DNA from: Phymatolithon calcareum
Taxonomy: Eukaryota > Rhodophyta > Florideophyceae > Hapalidiales
Length of the DNA stretch: 64,000 nt
Assembly: GCA_977006965.1 (NCBI GenBank)
Contig: OZ345364.1
Coordinates: forward strand, 1,984,001-2,048,000
Direction: 5' to 3'
The position numbers and the translations under genes were made by a program. How positions within the stretch are numbered: position 1 is the stretch's first letter; each line of letters starts with the position of its first letter. Shown piece by piece: positions 31,133 to 42,700 of this stretch. The notes under the pieces were generated by a model. The model saw only the letters and a list, made by a program, of their open reading frames with translations, was not told the DNA's origin and searched no databases.

Positions 31133-31662
31133 ACAATAATATAAGAACCGCGGAAATAGCTTCAGTGCAGAGGAGGAGTTTGTCTGAATTCTGGATCAGT
31201 CTGCACGATTCATCCCTTGTATTTCATCTCCATTAGCACTGAACCCACGTTCGTTCATAACGCGACTGAGAGGCAATAGATCAAAAAGGAAAAGGGGCTG
31301 GCAGGCTGCATTGCTTAAAGCGCTCAATGCTGTACTGCACATGACAAAGTGCGATGGAGCGTGACTGCAGTGGCGATAATTTAACGCAACCATTTCGGCG
31401 TCGGAAATCGAAGGAAGAGGATCGACGACGGAAGGTACGAGGTACAGCTTGAACGATATGAGTTGCCGCTGACGGCGGGGCGATCGGCCAGACAAACTTA
31501 TCTTGGCATCGGTCGCAGAGAGAAGCTTCTTTCCCTCTCCATCAGCATTAACGTATCCTCATCGCCGGCCGTCCGGTCGTGCGCAGCGACGCGTCGCCCA
31601 AGCACATTGTGAAACGCGGGGCCCCATGAAAAGTTCACGTGGAAAACACGCGCCCGCTCCAC

Positions 31663-31687
31663 AAGTGACGCCATGATGGCGTCACTT
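31663..31687. repeat. Perfect 12-bp inverted repeat, 1-nt centre
   Basis: AAGTGACGCCAT (31663-31674) pairs with 31676-31687 across a single G. A second palindrome follows 20 bases later. Confidence 0.8.
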
Positions 31688-31707
31688 CATCTTGAAGGAC
31701 CATGATG

Positions 31708-31731
31708 GTGCAGGGAGCTAGCTCCCTGCAC
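31708..31731. repeat. Perfect 24-bp palindrome
   Basis: The half-site GTGCAGGGAGCT is followed directly by its exact reverse complement, with no spacer. Confidence 0.85.
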
Positions 31732-32622
31732 AACCACGTTCTTCCCGCGTCCATGCACATATCAAATCGGCGCTGTGAATGAATCCACTCCGTGCGCCCG
31801 TCCGACCACCCAACATTCAGATCAGATCTCGAAAACCCGTTGAAGCACATGGGTGGTGTCCATCATTACAGTAAATCTCCCGTTTAAATTACAGTATGTC
31901 TATACCGGTCAATCCTTTTTCAAACCCTTCTTCAAATTGATGAAACAATTTACCTCGTGGGCGAATGCATCGTTTCGATCTCCAACCGGCAGGAAAGGCA
32001 CGGCTAGTTGCATCACAACCGACTCATAGAATGTTGTTCCCCTCGCGTGCCCGTCGCACACCGTGGACGCAGAACGCGGCACGTGTTTGATGCGGAGAAG
32101 GAAGTGAATTCAGCAATCTAATTTACTGTTATTTCTCTAACGTACTACGATCCGTGTTCAATTGCATAGCATTACGTATATTTCGCGCGCTTCGGAGTAA
32201 GAAGAGTTCAAACAAATTCGAGAATTATATTGAAAAAAAAAAGTTATTCCTTCGCAACACGAGAGAGCGAAACAGTACTGTATCGCACCGTGGATGTAAA
32301 AAAAGATCGATGCTCGTGCCGGACATGAAATTCGTATCATTTTCAATGCATGCTTTGTATATCCATTGCGGAGCGAATGCATTCTCTTTCCACCGCCAAA
32401 ACTTCACAGCTTTCGTAACGATCGGTCATCGCTTTCTGACAACTTTCCGCAACCTGCGTCTGCCGCCGATCACAGCCTTACACCTCCACCACCGCCGTTT
32501 GCATTTCCTGTGAAAATCTCCCCGCGCACGCACACATCAGCCACCGTCGTATTCTATCTTCCCTTCTTTCACACACCCACCCACACACACACACCTTGTT
32601 CCCTCGAACAACGGAACGCATC

Positions 32623-34482
32623 ATGGCCTGCACTCTCGCAGCCTCCGTCCCTCTCTCCACCGTTCCCGAACCTACTATCCACGCCCCTCTCAGCGTGCAT
32701 GGCGTCGTCCTCTTCGCCCTTCCTACATCCGTCGTGCACGTCGATGCCGGGGAATATGTTGCGTGGATGTCGTCGCGCATTGACACTCTCTCAGCCCAAT
32801 TGGCCCAATTCCGCAACGCCGCCCACCCCGGCGACAATCCCCCCTTCCCAAACACACGCCCACACTCACAACGTCACACCCTCTCGTCGCGCAAACCGTC
32901 ATCCTCTCGCGACGACACCTTCGTCCTCGACATGCCGACGTCGCGTTGCAGCGATCGTCTAAGCCTACAAGACACCGCCTCGCGTCCTTTCGTCGACGAT
33001 GACCTACCACCCTCCAACACATTTTTCGCCCTTCGCAAGCAGCAGCTTCTGAAGCGTATTTTCGACCGCACCGCCGACGTCGCCCCCGCACGCTCCTCCG
33101 TGAACGTTGCCCGTCGCTCCATTTCAATGGACGCCTTACGTCGTCGTCGGTCATATTCGCAATCCGGTTCCATCGCCGGGTCCACAATTGGATCCACCGT
33201 GAGTTGCACCACTGCACGAAGTGCTACTCCGATCTACACCGCCTCCCCGTTCGGAATGGACGGTGCATCGGAAGCCGCACCGATGTTTGAGGGCACCAAC
33301 AGTTCGGATGCTAGTCCTATGTCCGGTGTCAGTCCCGCGTCGGGGTCGAGTCCGATTCAGAGGGCGACGAAAGCTGCTCCGATCAGTCCCATTCCGTCGC
33401 TGGTCTATCCTAAGCCCACGAGGTGGATGAATCCTGATACGCAGGTGAAGGCACCGCGGAATTCAGGCAAGCTTGAATTGCCGGCTGTGTTTCATGCCAG
33501 GCGGGATGATGATTGTGGTGAACAGAGTGAAGAGGAACATCAGCATCCTTCCGATCAGCGTGGTGACGTTTGCCGGATGGAATCTTGTAATGACAGTTTG
33601 CACAGTATGAGTGATAACGAATTCGAACCTCGTGCTCTTCGTACTCGCTCCGATGCCAGTAAGTTGCACAAACCGCAGCCGCGTAGATTGGGTCACATGA
33701 TGCGTAATCACACCGCAAATGCCTCGTCGCCTCGTCCGCGTACCGATTTTTCGCGCAACATGCCCCCGAACCGACAATTGGGACGCGGTGAAGCGCAGGA
33801 ACGGTTTGACGCTTTGCATTGTGCATTACGTATGAGTAATCCGTCGTACACCATTGAACTGCCTGTGATTTCCTCCTCGCCGTCGAAATCGGATTCGGAC
33901 ACGGAGGAGGGTATGGACACGCCTGTCGCTGCACCGCGGTGCAGTTTCGGCGGTGCTGCGCGAAGGTCGCTTTCGGTTGGTGATGCAAGGTTCACAATTG
34001 AGGGTGGCACGCCTCAATTACCGCTGAGCGATAAGTCCAGGGAGAAGAATATCAGCACGAGATCGTCGACGGAAGGAGGTCGTTCGAGATGTGATACTAC
34101 GATTGGATTCACGAGAGCGAACTCTATTGTGGGATATCGGGAATGGCAACGGGCTGGGGCACCGGATTCTGATGCGACTTTGGGGGCGATTGCGAGAATG
34201 AATTCAAAGATGCGAAAGTCATTGCGCAAAGTACGGAGGAAGGAAAGTTCATTGAAGGCTTCGTTTGCTGTGGAGGATAATTGTCCGGTTTCGAGGACGG
34301 TTTCTACAAGTGCTATTCCGGGGACTTTGAAACGGTGTAGTAGTGCCAGTGGGAAGAAACCGTTCAGGACTTATACGGCGTGGAGAAGGGCGGAGACGGT
34401 GGAGCCGAAAGAATCGAAGATGAGGAGGTTTGCATCCAAGTTTCGGTTGCGACAGGCGAGGGCGCCGTATCAGCCGGTGTGA
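32623..34482 (+). CDS. Unknown Ser/Arg-rich disordered protein, 619 aa
   Basis: The start at 32623 (ATCATGG) is preferred. The nine codons before it in the same frame lie in a CA-repeat leader. Residues 1 to about 60 look folded (SVHGVVLFALPTSVVHVDAG, then EYVAWMSSRIDTLSAQLAQF, a short coiled coil). The rest is Ser/Arg/Pro-rich and probably disordered, with many RRxS-type sites typical of phosphorylation. The tail is basic (MRRFASKFRLRQARAPYQPV). I recognise no family, and there is no signal peptide or membrane segment. A regulatory or scaffold role is only a guess. Confidence 0.7.
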   Translation: MACTLAASVPLSTVPEPTIHAPLSVHGVVLFALPTSVVHVDAGEYVAWMSSRIDTLSAQLAQFRNAAHPGDNPPFPNTRPHSQRHTLSSRKPSSSRDDTFVLDMPTSRCSDRLSLQDTASRPFVDDDLPPSNTFFALRKQQLLKRIFDRTADVAPARSSVNVARRSISMDALRRRRSYSQSGSIAGSTIGSTVSCTTARSATPIYTASPFGMDGASEAAPMFEGTNSSDASPMSGVSPASGSSPIQRATKAAPISPIPSLVYPKPTRWMNPDTQVKAPRNSGKLELPAVFHARRDDDCGEQSEEEHQHPSDQRGDVCRMESCNDSLHSMSDNEFEPRALRTRSDASKLHKPQPRRLGHMMRNHTANASSPRPRTDFSRNMPPNRQLGRGEAQERFDALHCALRMSNPSYTIELPVISSSPSKSDSDTEEGMDTPVAAPRCSFGGAARRSLSVGDARFTIEGGTPQLPLSDKSREKNISTRSSTEGGRSRCDTTIGFTRANSIVGYREWQRAGAPDSDATLGAIARMNSKMRKSLRKVRRKESSLKASFAVEDNCPVSRTVSTSAIPGTLKRCSSASGKKPFRTYTAWRRAETVEPKESKMRRFASKFRLRQARAPYQPV

Positions 34483-35756
34483 GGAATGGTTCTACTTTTA
34501 CTGAGATGGTTGTATATTTCAATGCACTGTAGCTGGTCATGTTCTTGAAAAGAAAGGATTCGTACAATAATGAATATGACGGTTCTTTAGGATCCAGTTG
34601 TTCGTTTCGCTGTGAGAGTTTAAACTTCAAAATTAATCTATTTTTTATTGGAGTACCGTTTCTCATGTGCACAGTCCTGATGCGACGACAGCTCACTTCC
34701 CTGCTTGCCAGCACCAGCTGCGGACGATGTGGGTATGGACGTGAGCGTCGGGGAATGGTTTCGTCCGTTTTTCCCCGCCTTCGTCTTGCACGCAACGAGC
34801 AGATTTGTGCAACTAAGTGATTTGAAGCTTTGTGGACCAGTGGAATACTGTAGATATGAAGTCTAGTCAAATTGAATTGAACTGAATTGGTTCTCGGCAG
34901 TTTTGAGGGCCGCAAAACTTCCTTTTGCAAACATTCAATTGTATTGTGACGAGAAACTGTGCTAATCCTATGATAAGGCCGGCCAGTGTTCGACTGAATT
35001 CTCAGGTCCATGACCGTACGTCATTCAAATACGACAATCGACAGCCAACATCCGCAAGTTGAGTACTCTCGAAGGAAGCACTGCATGGACCAAAAATAGG
35101 CAAGTTGCAAAGCTATCTCGAATTTTTTTTTCAGAAGACGGTTATAACCCGCTTGGTGAGTACAGTCGTAGGGCGTGCACTAATTGCGGCGAGTGATGTT
35201 TAATGGAGAGAAGAGAAATGAATGAGCCCTGGATCAGGCGGTGGGGAAATCTGGCCTGGCCTCAATTGGACACTCAGTGTTTATCGCATTTTGTACATAC
35301 ATCCAGTCTTGAAGAACAAGCATCTCAAGTATTTCCTGCGGGAAAGAAAGAAACCGAAATGCCAGAAATGACGATCTTCGTCTTCTTCTCAACACCGCGA
35401 TCATGAGACGAAAACACTGGAGGCCCTTTTAAGAAATCGTGCTTCGATGCAAAAAACCTTGTGAGAATCCCCACTTTTTATGAAGTGTTGATGTCCTTGC
35501 CTTAACAATCGTAGCTACCACAACCACAGCAGTGCCGACGTCTCCTGTTTGTACACGTTTTCCACTCTTCCTTGCCACGAATGCAAGTTTGAATATGATT
35601 CCGTTATCATAACTAGATGAGTGCTCATGGATCATCGCATCACTGAACTCTGCAGAGCAGCTGGCATAGTACCAGGGCTGTTCCCGTTGCACCGTCCTCT
35701 ATCGCAAGCAATTGTCCACATGCGCTTGCAATTCTCTTCGCAGGAGGTGTCGCACT
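34483..35756. other. Intergenic, no gene seen
   Basis: AT-rich sequence with scattered short ORFs, none convincing. A TACTGTA heptamer lies near 34846. Confidence 0.5.
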
Positions 35757-36308
35757 ATGGCTGACGCGATTGACAGGCGCGGGAAACAGGGTCGCAGCAG
35801 CGGCTCGACGGGAAGAAGTTCCGGCAAAGCCGGGAACGTGGAGTACACGCGCGTCGTCCCAAAATTCCTTCGCCATTTGGTTAACTCGGAAGCTAACCAT
35901 TACGACACGTTCAAGCCACTCCCGTCGTCATCCAGAACTGCGAAGGAGCGTGAAGAGCGACTAAAGAATGGCGGTGTACCGACTTCCGGTGAGCTTGACG
36001 AACTTCGCAGGGAGGGATTTCTCGTCGATGCCGCGGTCGAGTCGAGCACTGATGCCCCTGAATGTAACGCTCATTCGCTTGCAGAACCTGTCCTCGAAGT
36101 GGAAGTGACCGACTCTAAGCCTGCACACGACAAAGCTCCGCTACCGCCACGTCGATATGAACAGAAGAACACTCTGAAAGTTGCTGCGCACAAGATCGCA
36201 AAGGACGTCAATAAAAGGAAGGCACGCGCCGAATTTGCAACAAAGAATCGGACCAAGCTCAGTTTTAACATGGATTCGGATGAGGAGAGCAGCAGCGATG
36301 AAAACTAA
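35757..36308 (+). CDS. DUF4604 / KIAA1143-like small charged protein
   Basis: The start is placed at 35757 (ACTATGG, MADAIDRRGKQG); the 15 codons before it are unlikely. The 183-aa product has VEYTRVVPKFLRHLVNSEAN near its N-terminus. This resembles the conserved Tyr-x-x-x-x-P-x-FL block of KIAA1143-type proteins. It ends with KNRTKLSFNMDSDEESSSDE, like the family's C-terminal LSF plus acidic tail. The middle is charged and disordered. Such proteins are conserved but poorly characterised and thought to be nuclear. The family call rests on these two short blocks, so it is moderate. Confidence 0.6.
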   Translation: MADAIDRRGKQGRSSGSTGRSSGKAGNVEYTRVVPKFLRHLVNSEANHYDTFKPLPSSSRTAKEREERLKNGGVPTSGELDELRREGFLVDAAVESSTDAPECNAHSLAEPVLEVEVTDSKPAHDKAPLPPRRYEQKNTLKVAAHKIAKDVNKRKARAEFATKNRTKLSFNMDSDEESSSDEN

Positions 36309-37029
36309 AAAAACAAGTGTATTATCATTTTGAATTAATCCAATGTGCGTCGACGTACGCGTTTGACCTATGCCATCTACAAAGCAACTGCATTTCCGTA
36401 CTTGCGCTATCGAGAAAAACGTAAATTGCAAGTACAGGAGTTAGGCAAGAATATACAAATAAAAACACATTCAGTGACACTTTGCCACACTCTTGTCGGC
36501 AACAGACGGCGAAAATGAAACTAGCCCATACAAGAATGAGCAGAAAAATGACACCAATTGCCGAGACGCAAGAAAATTTCGCGCCACTTTAACTCCACCA
36601 GAATGGACCTTCTCCAGTAAAGTTGCAAACAAGCCGGGCACGATGATACAACACAGAACAAAACGACAATCATGTTCCGCTACTGTAGTTCCTGCTCGGA
36701 CGATCGGCGAAGACACCAAAATTACTTAAATTTGCCGTACTAGTACAATTGCAAGCCATTGATGCTTCTGTTCTTGCGCTTGCACCGTCGCCATATAGAT
36801 GAATTCCACGAACGAATAAGTCACCCGCAATACACAGCATTCTCGTCGCTCCAACAGTATAAATGCATTCAAGTTAAAGACGAGAGATCAAGTGAGTGTC
36901 GCGGTTCGAGGTCAGCAAAAGTGAAACAAAAGCGGACCATAATATTTGCACGAGTTGGACATATGAGCAAGTTCGATGGCTTTGCACAAAAACGGTCGAC
37001 GGCACAAGGCGTAAAATAGCAGGAATAGG
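36309..37029. other. Intergenic, no gene seen
   Basis: AT-rich, no convincing ORF. It separates the DUF4604-like gene from the convergent CaaX gene. Confidence 0.5.
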
Positions 37030-37812
37030 CTACTGAATCATGCAACAACCTCTGCTCTCCTTCGGCGGCTGCTGTCTTTGCGGAAGTTCGCCGTTCCCAG
37101 AATCTAGCTTCGGCTTCTGGGCAGCCAGAGGCATGGGAGCTGCGTAGGCCCTCGGTGGGGGTGCAGATTGTACAGGCGCAGGTACAGTAGGCGGAACATA
37201 TTGTCTTCCCGACGAGTGATTTCCCGAATCCTGATGTAGAGACACAACAGGGGCAACAGACTGAGCAGCAACCTTATGCTGTGTCACTGATGGAAGTGGT
37301 GCAGGTTCTGGAATTTTCGCCGGCGCAATTTTGTCCACATGAGCCTCGATAGCATCCTCTTCACCCGTATCCTCACTCACCTTAGAGGTAGCAATTGTCC
37401 CCTCCCTATCACCAGCATGTTCATCAGAGTCTGAATCGGATCGATCTGCGAAAATATCCTTTTCTTCCGTTGGCGGAGTACTTTTCTCCTTGGTAGCATC
37501 AGATTGAAAGGACGCAGAGTGACGTTCGCGAGCATCCTTGAAAGAATCCGTTCGTCGATTAGCGGAACCAGCATTACTGAGCGCCTGCTTGGACTTGGCG
37601 GTATGTAGACGACGTTTGTCGTCGTTAGTAGCAGCCTCATTCCAGATCTTTAGCTGGTTGATACGTTCGGCGCTTTTGCTTTCCGCGGTTGGAAGAGGGG
37701 TTGAAGAACGGCCCGGATAGGCTGCAAAATCAACACCTTGCGGAAGACGTCCCTTCATGTAACGGCCTTTGCCGCCGCGACCGGGCCCCGGTCGCCCCGG
37801 TTGCGAATACAT
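37030..37812 (-). CDS. Disordered protein ending in a CaaX box
   Basis: This 260-aa protein begins with a Gly/Arg/Pro-rich segment (MYSQPGRPGPGRGGKGRYMK), continues through an acidic Ser/Asp stretch (FADRSDSDSDEHAGDREG) and a Pro/Ala-rich region, and ends GCCMIQ. The last four residues, CMIQ, fit a CaaX prenylation signal with Gln at the end, which usually favours farnesyl transfer. The preceding Cys could be palmitoylated. A lipid-anchored disordered tether is therefore plausible. I recognise no family. A Lys/Arg-rich helix is at about 45-85 (INQLKIWNEAATNDDKRRLH). Confidence 0.7.
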   Translation of the reverse strand: MYSQPGRPGPGRGGKGRYMKGRLPQGVDFAAYPGRSSTPLPTAESKSAERINQLKIWNEAATNDDKRRLHTAKSKQALSNAGSANRRTDSFKDARERHSASFQSDATKEKSTPPTEEKDIFADRSDSDSDEHAGDREGTIATSKVSEDTGEEDAIEAHVDKIAPAKIPEPAPLPSVTQHKVAAQSVAPVVSLHQDSGNHSSGRQYVPPTVPAPVQSAPPPRAYAAPMPLAAQKPKLDSGNGELPQRQQPPKESRGCCMIQ

Positions 37813-39776
37813 GACGAGCGACTAGACAGGGACGCGGACCACAAGAAGGAAGATAATTTAGGATGTGGATGCGTCAGAGACGCGCATTCGACGCAAGGGC
37901 CCGCACGGCTGGCGTGCAGGGTGTACAGTGCACCGCAATGAAGACGCGGGACAAGGGGTTAGGAGGCGGAAAGAAAGACGAGAAGGAAAGGGCGGGATTC
38001 CGTCGTTTCAAGGGATGGGCGTGCTAGGGCGACGCGGGAGTTCGTGTACGGTGCGCGAGTGCGCTATCCAAGGTTTACGTGCCCAACAAGAAGGAATGGG
38101 GGGAGGGAGAAACGAAGAATGAAAAAAACGCCACAAGTTAGATTTGTACACTGGGAAGCACGCGCCGTGTTCATTCCACGTTTCCATAAAGACGAGCTTT
38201 TTTAATTGTTTTCCACTTTCGGGCCATATTTTCCCCAATTCTCACCACTTTTTCAGCTCTTTCGAAACAAAAAGCACCAATCTTATGTGATAATATCAAA
38301 TTTGCGTTTTGAATACAGAAAATTGACCTGAATTGCGAGTGTGTATTTGCGTCAAAAATTCGAAAAATTCGCAGTTTCTATTCGTTCAAACTGTTCCGAT
38401 GTCATAGTATCTTATGTTGACCTTTCACTTTTTCGGCATGTATTGTACCCTAAATTGTTCGGGCAAGGAGGGCAGTGTGCACTATATGGGAAGGTTCGGT
38501 CAGCATCCAATCAAATTTGCAAGACTGGAAGTTTTTTTTTCCAAAAAGACCAATAGAATGCGATTTCTGACCGCGGTCACGTGCACTCTTCAAGTTTGTT
38601 TGTTTGCCTTCACCCTGAATCTTGTCAATCAATATGCGTACACAATACATCATACATGCTGATGATCAGCCTGTATGTATGATAATCTGTTTCCTTTGTT
38701 GCACAATTGTGCAAAAAACTCTTGGCATGGAGCTATGATAACTCTGCGGTTTACTCCTTCGACGATGGTCATGTTCAAAATACGCTCAAAAAAGATGGTC
38801 ATGAGACAAGCTTTTCTCTGTTCTTTCTCACGATTATAATAACTCTTGACCCGCCGTCATGAGCAGTGGGTTCCGCAGGCTAAGTGTGGGACATGTGGTT
38901 ATACAGTAGTTCGGATTCGACTTAGCGCTTCCACAAGTGCATAATACAATATGTGAGGGTTGATTAATTCGAAGAGATGCTTTTTGTCTCTCAAAATGAC
39001 GAAGCTTTGGAGCGGAGCTTTTTCTTCGCCATGTTCTGGAGTAGCGTAATTCTTGATCGCAGCGCCTTAAAACTCTGCAGTCCAGGAAAAGCTGAATGAT
39101 TTCACCCCGTCAATCAATAATGCTGTCGCTATGTGTGTACCAATGATACCCCTGCCTCTGATGCCCAGCATTGAGGGTCAGTTGAGCTACCGCACTGTTC
39201 TTCTTACGAAAAGATGCGAAAGGCATGTGAGAATTTGAACTTAGGGTTCCTCTTTGAGACGTAAATCTTGCCCTTCCTATTTGCTCATTTCCTTACTCAA
39301 GTGCTGTTAAGAAAATCATAACTAAACTTCAGGAGCAATTGCGCTGCTCGCTGACGCGCAACTATTCAACTGTCGCTGGAGCTGATTGGCCTTGGGAGCT
39401 CTAGATTAGCCTTGCCCACGAGGCAATAGAAGTTGCTTGAAAGAGAACACATCGGGATGGTGTAATCTGTGTCCGCACTGGATTGAAAATCTTGAATGAG
39501 GCACAAGACCCCTTCGACGACTGAGGGATCATCTGCCAATTGCACACTCAGGAGTAAGAAAGAAAAGCTTCCTTGAATGAAGACGCAAAGTTTATTACTG
39601 TCCAGCGGGACATCGCGTCTGTATCTATGCTACGAAATACTAATTTAGTGCAATTTAGTGAAATCAGCGCTAGAAACTGTGCAAAGGTGCCGAATAGCAG
39701 CCCCATGAAATAAAAAACCGGTGCATACACTGGGAGAACGAAGAGCAAACAATACGAGACTTGAAAGTTAACCATC
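37813..39776. other. Intergenic, no gene seen
   Basis: The first 100 bases are probably the CaaX-gene promoter. The rest is AT-rich without a convincing ORF. A bulged hairpin lies at 38649-38683. Confidence 0.5.
38649..38683. repeat. Bulged inverted repeat
   Basis: GCTGAT and ATCAGC pair around a single G at 38664. ATCATACAT (38649-38657) pairs with 38675-38683, leaving a 4-nt bulge. Confidence 0.65.
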
Positions 39777-42700
39777 TCATGATCTCCCTAATTCCTGTTT
39801 CAAACTGGCGCACTCCATCTCCATTTCAGCGAGACATACTAACAACTCATTGTGCTCCGCTTCCAAACTCTTGAACGCATTTCCGCTGGCACTGTTCTCA
39901 GACTTGGAAAGTTCTTGTCTCAACGATTCTGCTTGTTGTAGCATTTCTTCAAGCTGCTCTTCTGCAGCTTCCGCACGCACGCGTAGGCTTTGATTTGATC
40001 TGCTGAGCTGCGACTTCTCCGATTCTGACGCATACAGTTGATCGTACAGGTTCGCTTTCTCCGCTAGTTCCCTTTCCGCAGTCGCCAATGACGTCTCCAG
40101 CTCTGCACACCGCTTTGCGCTTCTCTGCATGGACTCTTCCACTTTTCGAAGTTTCTCCGTATGCTCATTGCGAATATCTCGTAATCGAGACTCAACTTCC
40201 AAAAGTCGCTTCCTTTGAGATGAAACCTCTTCTTCAGCTTCATCCTTCATCCGAACAGCTGTTCGGGAGGCTGTAACAGCATTTGAAAGTTCGGATTTCA
40301 CTGCCTGCAATTCGCTGCGCAGCTCGGCGATTGTCGCAACCGCTTGCTTGTGCGTCACCATTGCATCGTTCAAATTCTTCTCGACATCTTCGAAGTGCAT
40401 GGCTGCCTTCTGCAGGTCTGCAGCCTTCGCCTCTAATTCCGTCACCCATGCCCGAAGGTCTAATGAATCTTGTTCAGCAACTCGGAGCTTGTCTTCTTTC
40501 GCTCTTAAATCCTCCAGGGCTTCATTCAAAGTTTCCCTCAATTTAGAGTTCTCTTCAACTAGTACATCCTTATCGCTTGACATCGTTTCATGCTGTGCTC
40601 GGAGGGAAGAAAGGGCCTTCCTTTCCAGTGCAAGTTCATCAGCGAGTTTTTGATATTCCAAGTTCTTCTCTCCCAGCAAGCGGGACTTGGTCGACAGTTC
40701 TTCAGCGATCTCTGCGCTCTCCTTCAGCGATGTCGCAACTCTTGCCTTCAACTGAACAATCAAACTTTCCCCACCTTGCAGCTTACTAGACAATGTTTTC
40801 GTTCGCTCTGCAAGATCATCTCGAATTCTCTCCAAATCAGAAACTTTGACGCTAAGTTCCGACACCATTGTCTGCGCACTTTCTCTTTCCAAGGAAACAA
40901 CATCTATGGTCTTTGAAGCTTCTTCAAGCTTGGCCTTGGCCTCCAACAATTCTGATTTGTGATCTCGAGCCATTGCTGCTTTGGCCTCATTCAAACTTGT
41001 AATAAGCTTGGACTTATGTTGAATGTCTTTTCGGGCAGAAGTAAGTTCAGTCTGCACAGCTCCAAGAACGGCTTGCGCTTTTTCTGACGATGCGCTTGCG
41101 GAAGCTTCACTTGCTTCATACATTCGCTTTGTCGCTTCCACGGACTTATTCGCGAGTGTGATATCCTCTTCCAAATCCCTTACTCTTGAATGATACGCTT
41201 CTCTTTGCCTTTGCAGTTTCTGTTCCGCAATCCCCAGCTCCGATTCAAGTGACGTTATCCTTGTTTCGAGTGTTCTGACAGAACAGCTATCATCTTCACG
41301 AGTACGCGATTCAGTCGTAACCTGCTCAGTAAGAGATTCCTCTATTTGCTTGACAGTCGCTCGAACAGATTTCAAATCTTCAGTCAACTGCGCAGTACGA
41401 GAAGTTTCATCGTGCAACGCTTTCTCAGTAGCTTGGAATGCCGCTTCGTTACAGCATAATTGCGCTGTCACCTCTGCCAGCTGCTCTGTTTTCGCACGCA
41501 TGTCCTTCTCCAACTTTCGGGCCTTATTTCGCTCCTCCTGAAGTAGCGATGACAGGTCTTTTTGCAAAGAGTTGAACACTTCTTCGGCCTTGCTGATGTC
41601 CTTCTTGTGTTCCCTCTCCAAGAGCTCCAATACTTGACGATTGTCTTCCAGAAGCCTCGCTTCGGAGACACGCATTTCGTCTAAACTAGATTCGAGCCCC
41701 TCTTTCGTCTTCAACAGCTCTAGGTGCCTTTGCTCAACCTGTGCCACTTTGGAAGAGAGAACATCAATTTCTTTCTGGTACATCATAGCCGCAATTGACT
41801 CTTTTTCATCCACTGCACGCTGTTTCTCAGCATCGAGTTCTTTCACTCTTTGCAAGTGTTCATCCCTGGCGGTGGATAGCTGTTCCTTCAATCCTCGAAC
41901 TTGCACTTCAATTGACTCCTTTTCAGCCAATGTTCGTTGCTTCTCCATGTTTAGTTCTTCCACTCTTTCCAAATGCGCATCCTTGGTAGCAGAAAGCTGG
42001 CCGTCCAATTCCTGAACTTCCACTTCCAGATCTCGGATCCGAGCCTGCATGGCCTTTCTATCAACATCCAACTTCTGCAAGGCAGATTGCGCTAGAGCAA
42101 GCTCGGAGCAGCTTTGTTTTGCAATGGCAGAAAACTCCGTAATAGCCACTTGAAGATCTTCAAATCGGTGGGCATCAGATATCGTAAGCTCCTTCGTTTC
42201 CTCGATGCGATCATGACTGATCTGGTTTCCTGTTGTCTTTGACACAGCCTGCAGCAAGGAAACACCCAGTTGACGTCCAAATTCAGAATGCGAATCAAAT
42301 GACTCTGACACCGAGCTCGTCGCATCTGGATGTCGTGGTCTTTTCGGTACATGGGACTCGACGTTAAACGCCGCATGTGATGCAACTGTATTTTCCAGGG
42401 CTTGAACTGATTCTTTCAACACTGAATTTTCATCTTGAATAGAAGATAATGCTTGCTTGCTTGCTTCAAGCTGTTCCTGCAGTACACGGAAATCATCGCG
42501 GGCGACACTTCCGTTCCGCAAATTTTCATATGACTCGGTAAGAACCGCATACTTTCGAGAAAGCTCAACATTGCTCGCACGAACTTCATCCAATTCCGAT
42601 GAAAGCCCCGTATTGACATTCTGCAAGTTTTCATAGCGCTGAGTTCTTTCAGTCAAGCTCGCAATTTTCGTATTTAGCTGCTCGTTCAACTCACATGACC

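Larger units (their letters stand above)
27546..32622. other. Long gene-free, palindrome- and heptamer-rich region
   Basis: No ORF here is convincing. The region holds at least eight perfect or near-perfect palindromes (listed separately) and 16 copies of TACAGTA or its complement between 28020 and 32282. A CAG/CAA run lies at about 28381-28408. A minus-strand ORF at 31196-31495 (ERGFSANG) weakly recalls hAT transposase ends. The last 100 bases are a CA-rich leader of the next gene. Confidence 0.6.

Noticed and set aside
31196-31495. Possible hAT transposase C-terminal fragment (NERGFSANG)
   Set aside because: Only one weak ERxFSxxG-like match, with no neighbouring hAT blocks in any frame.
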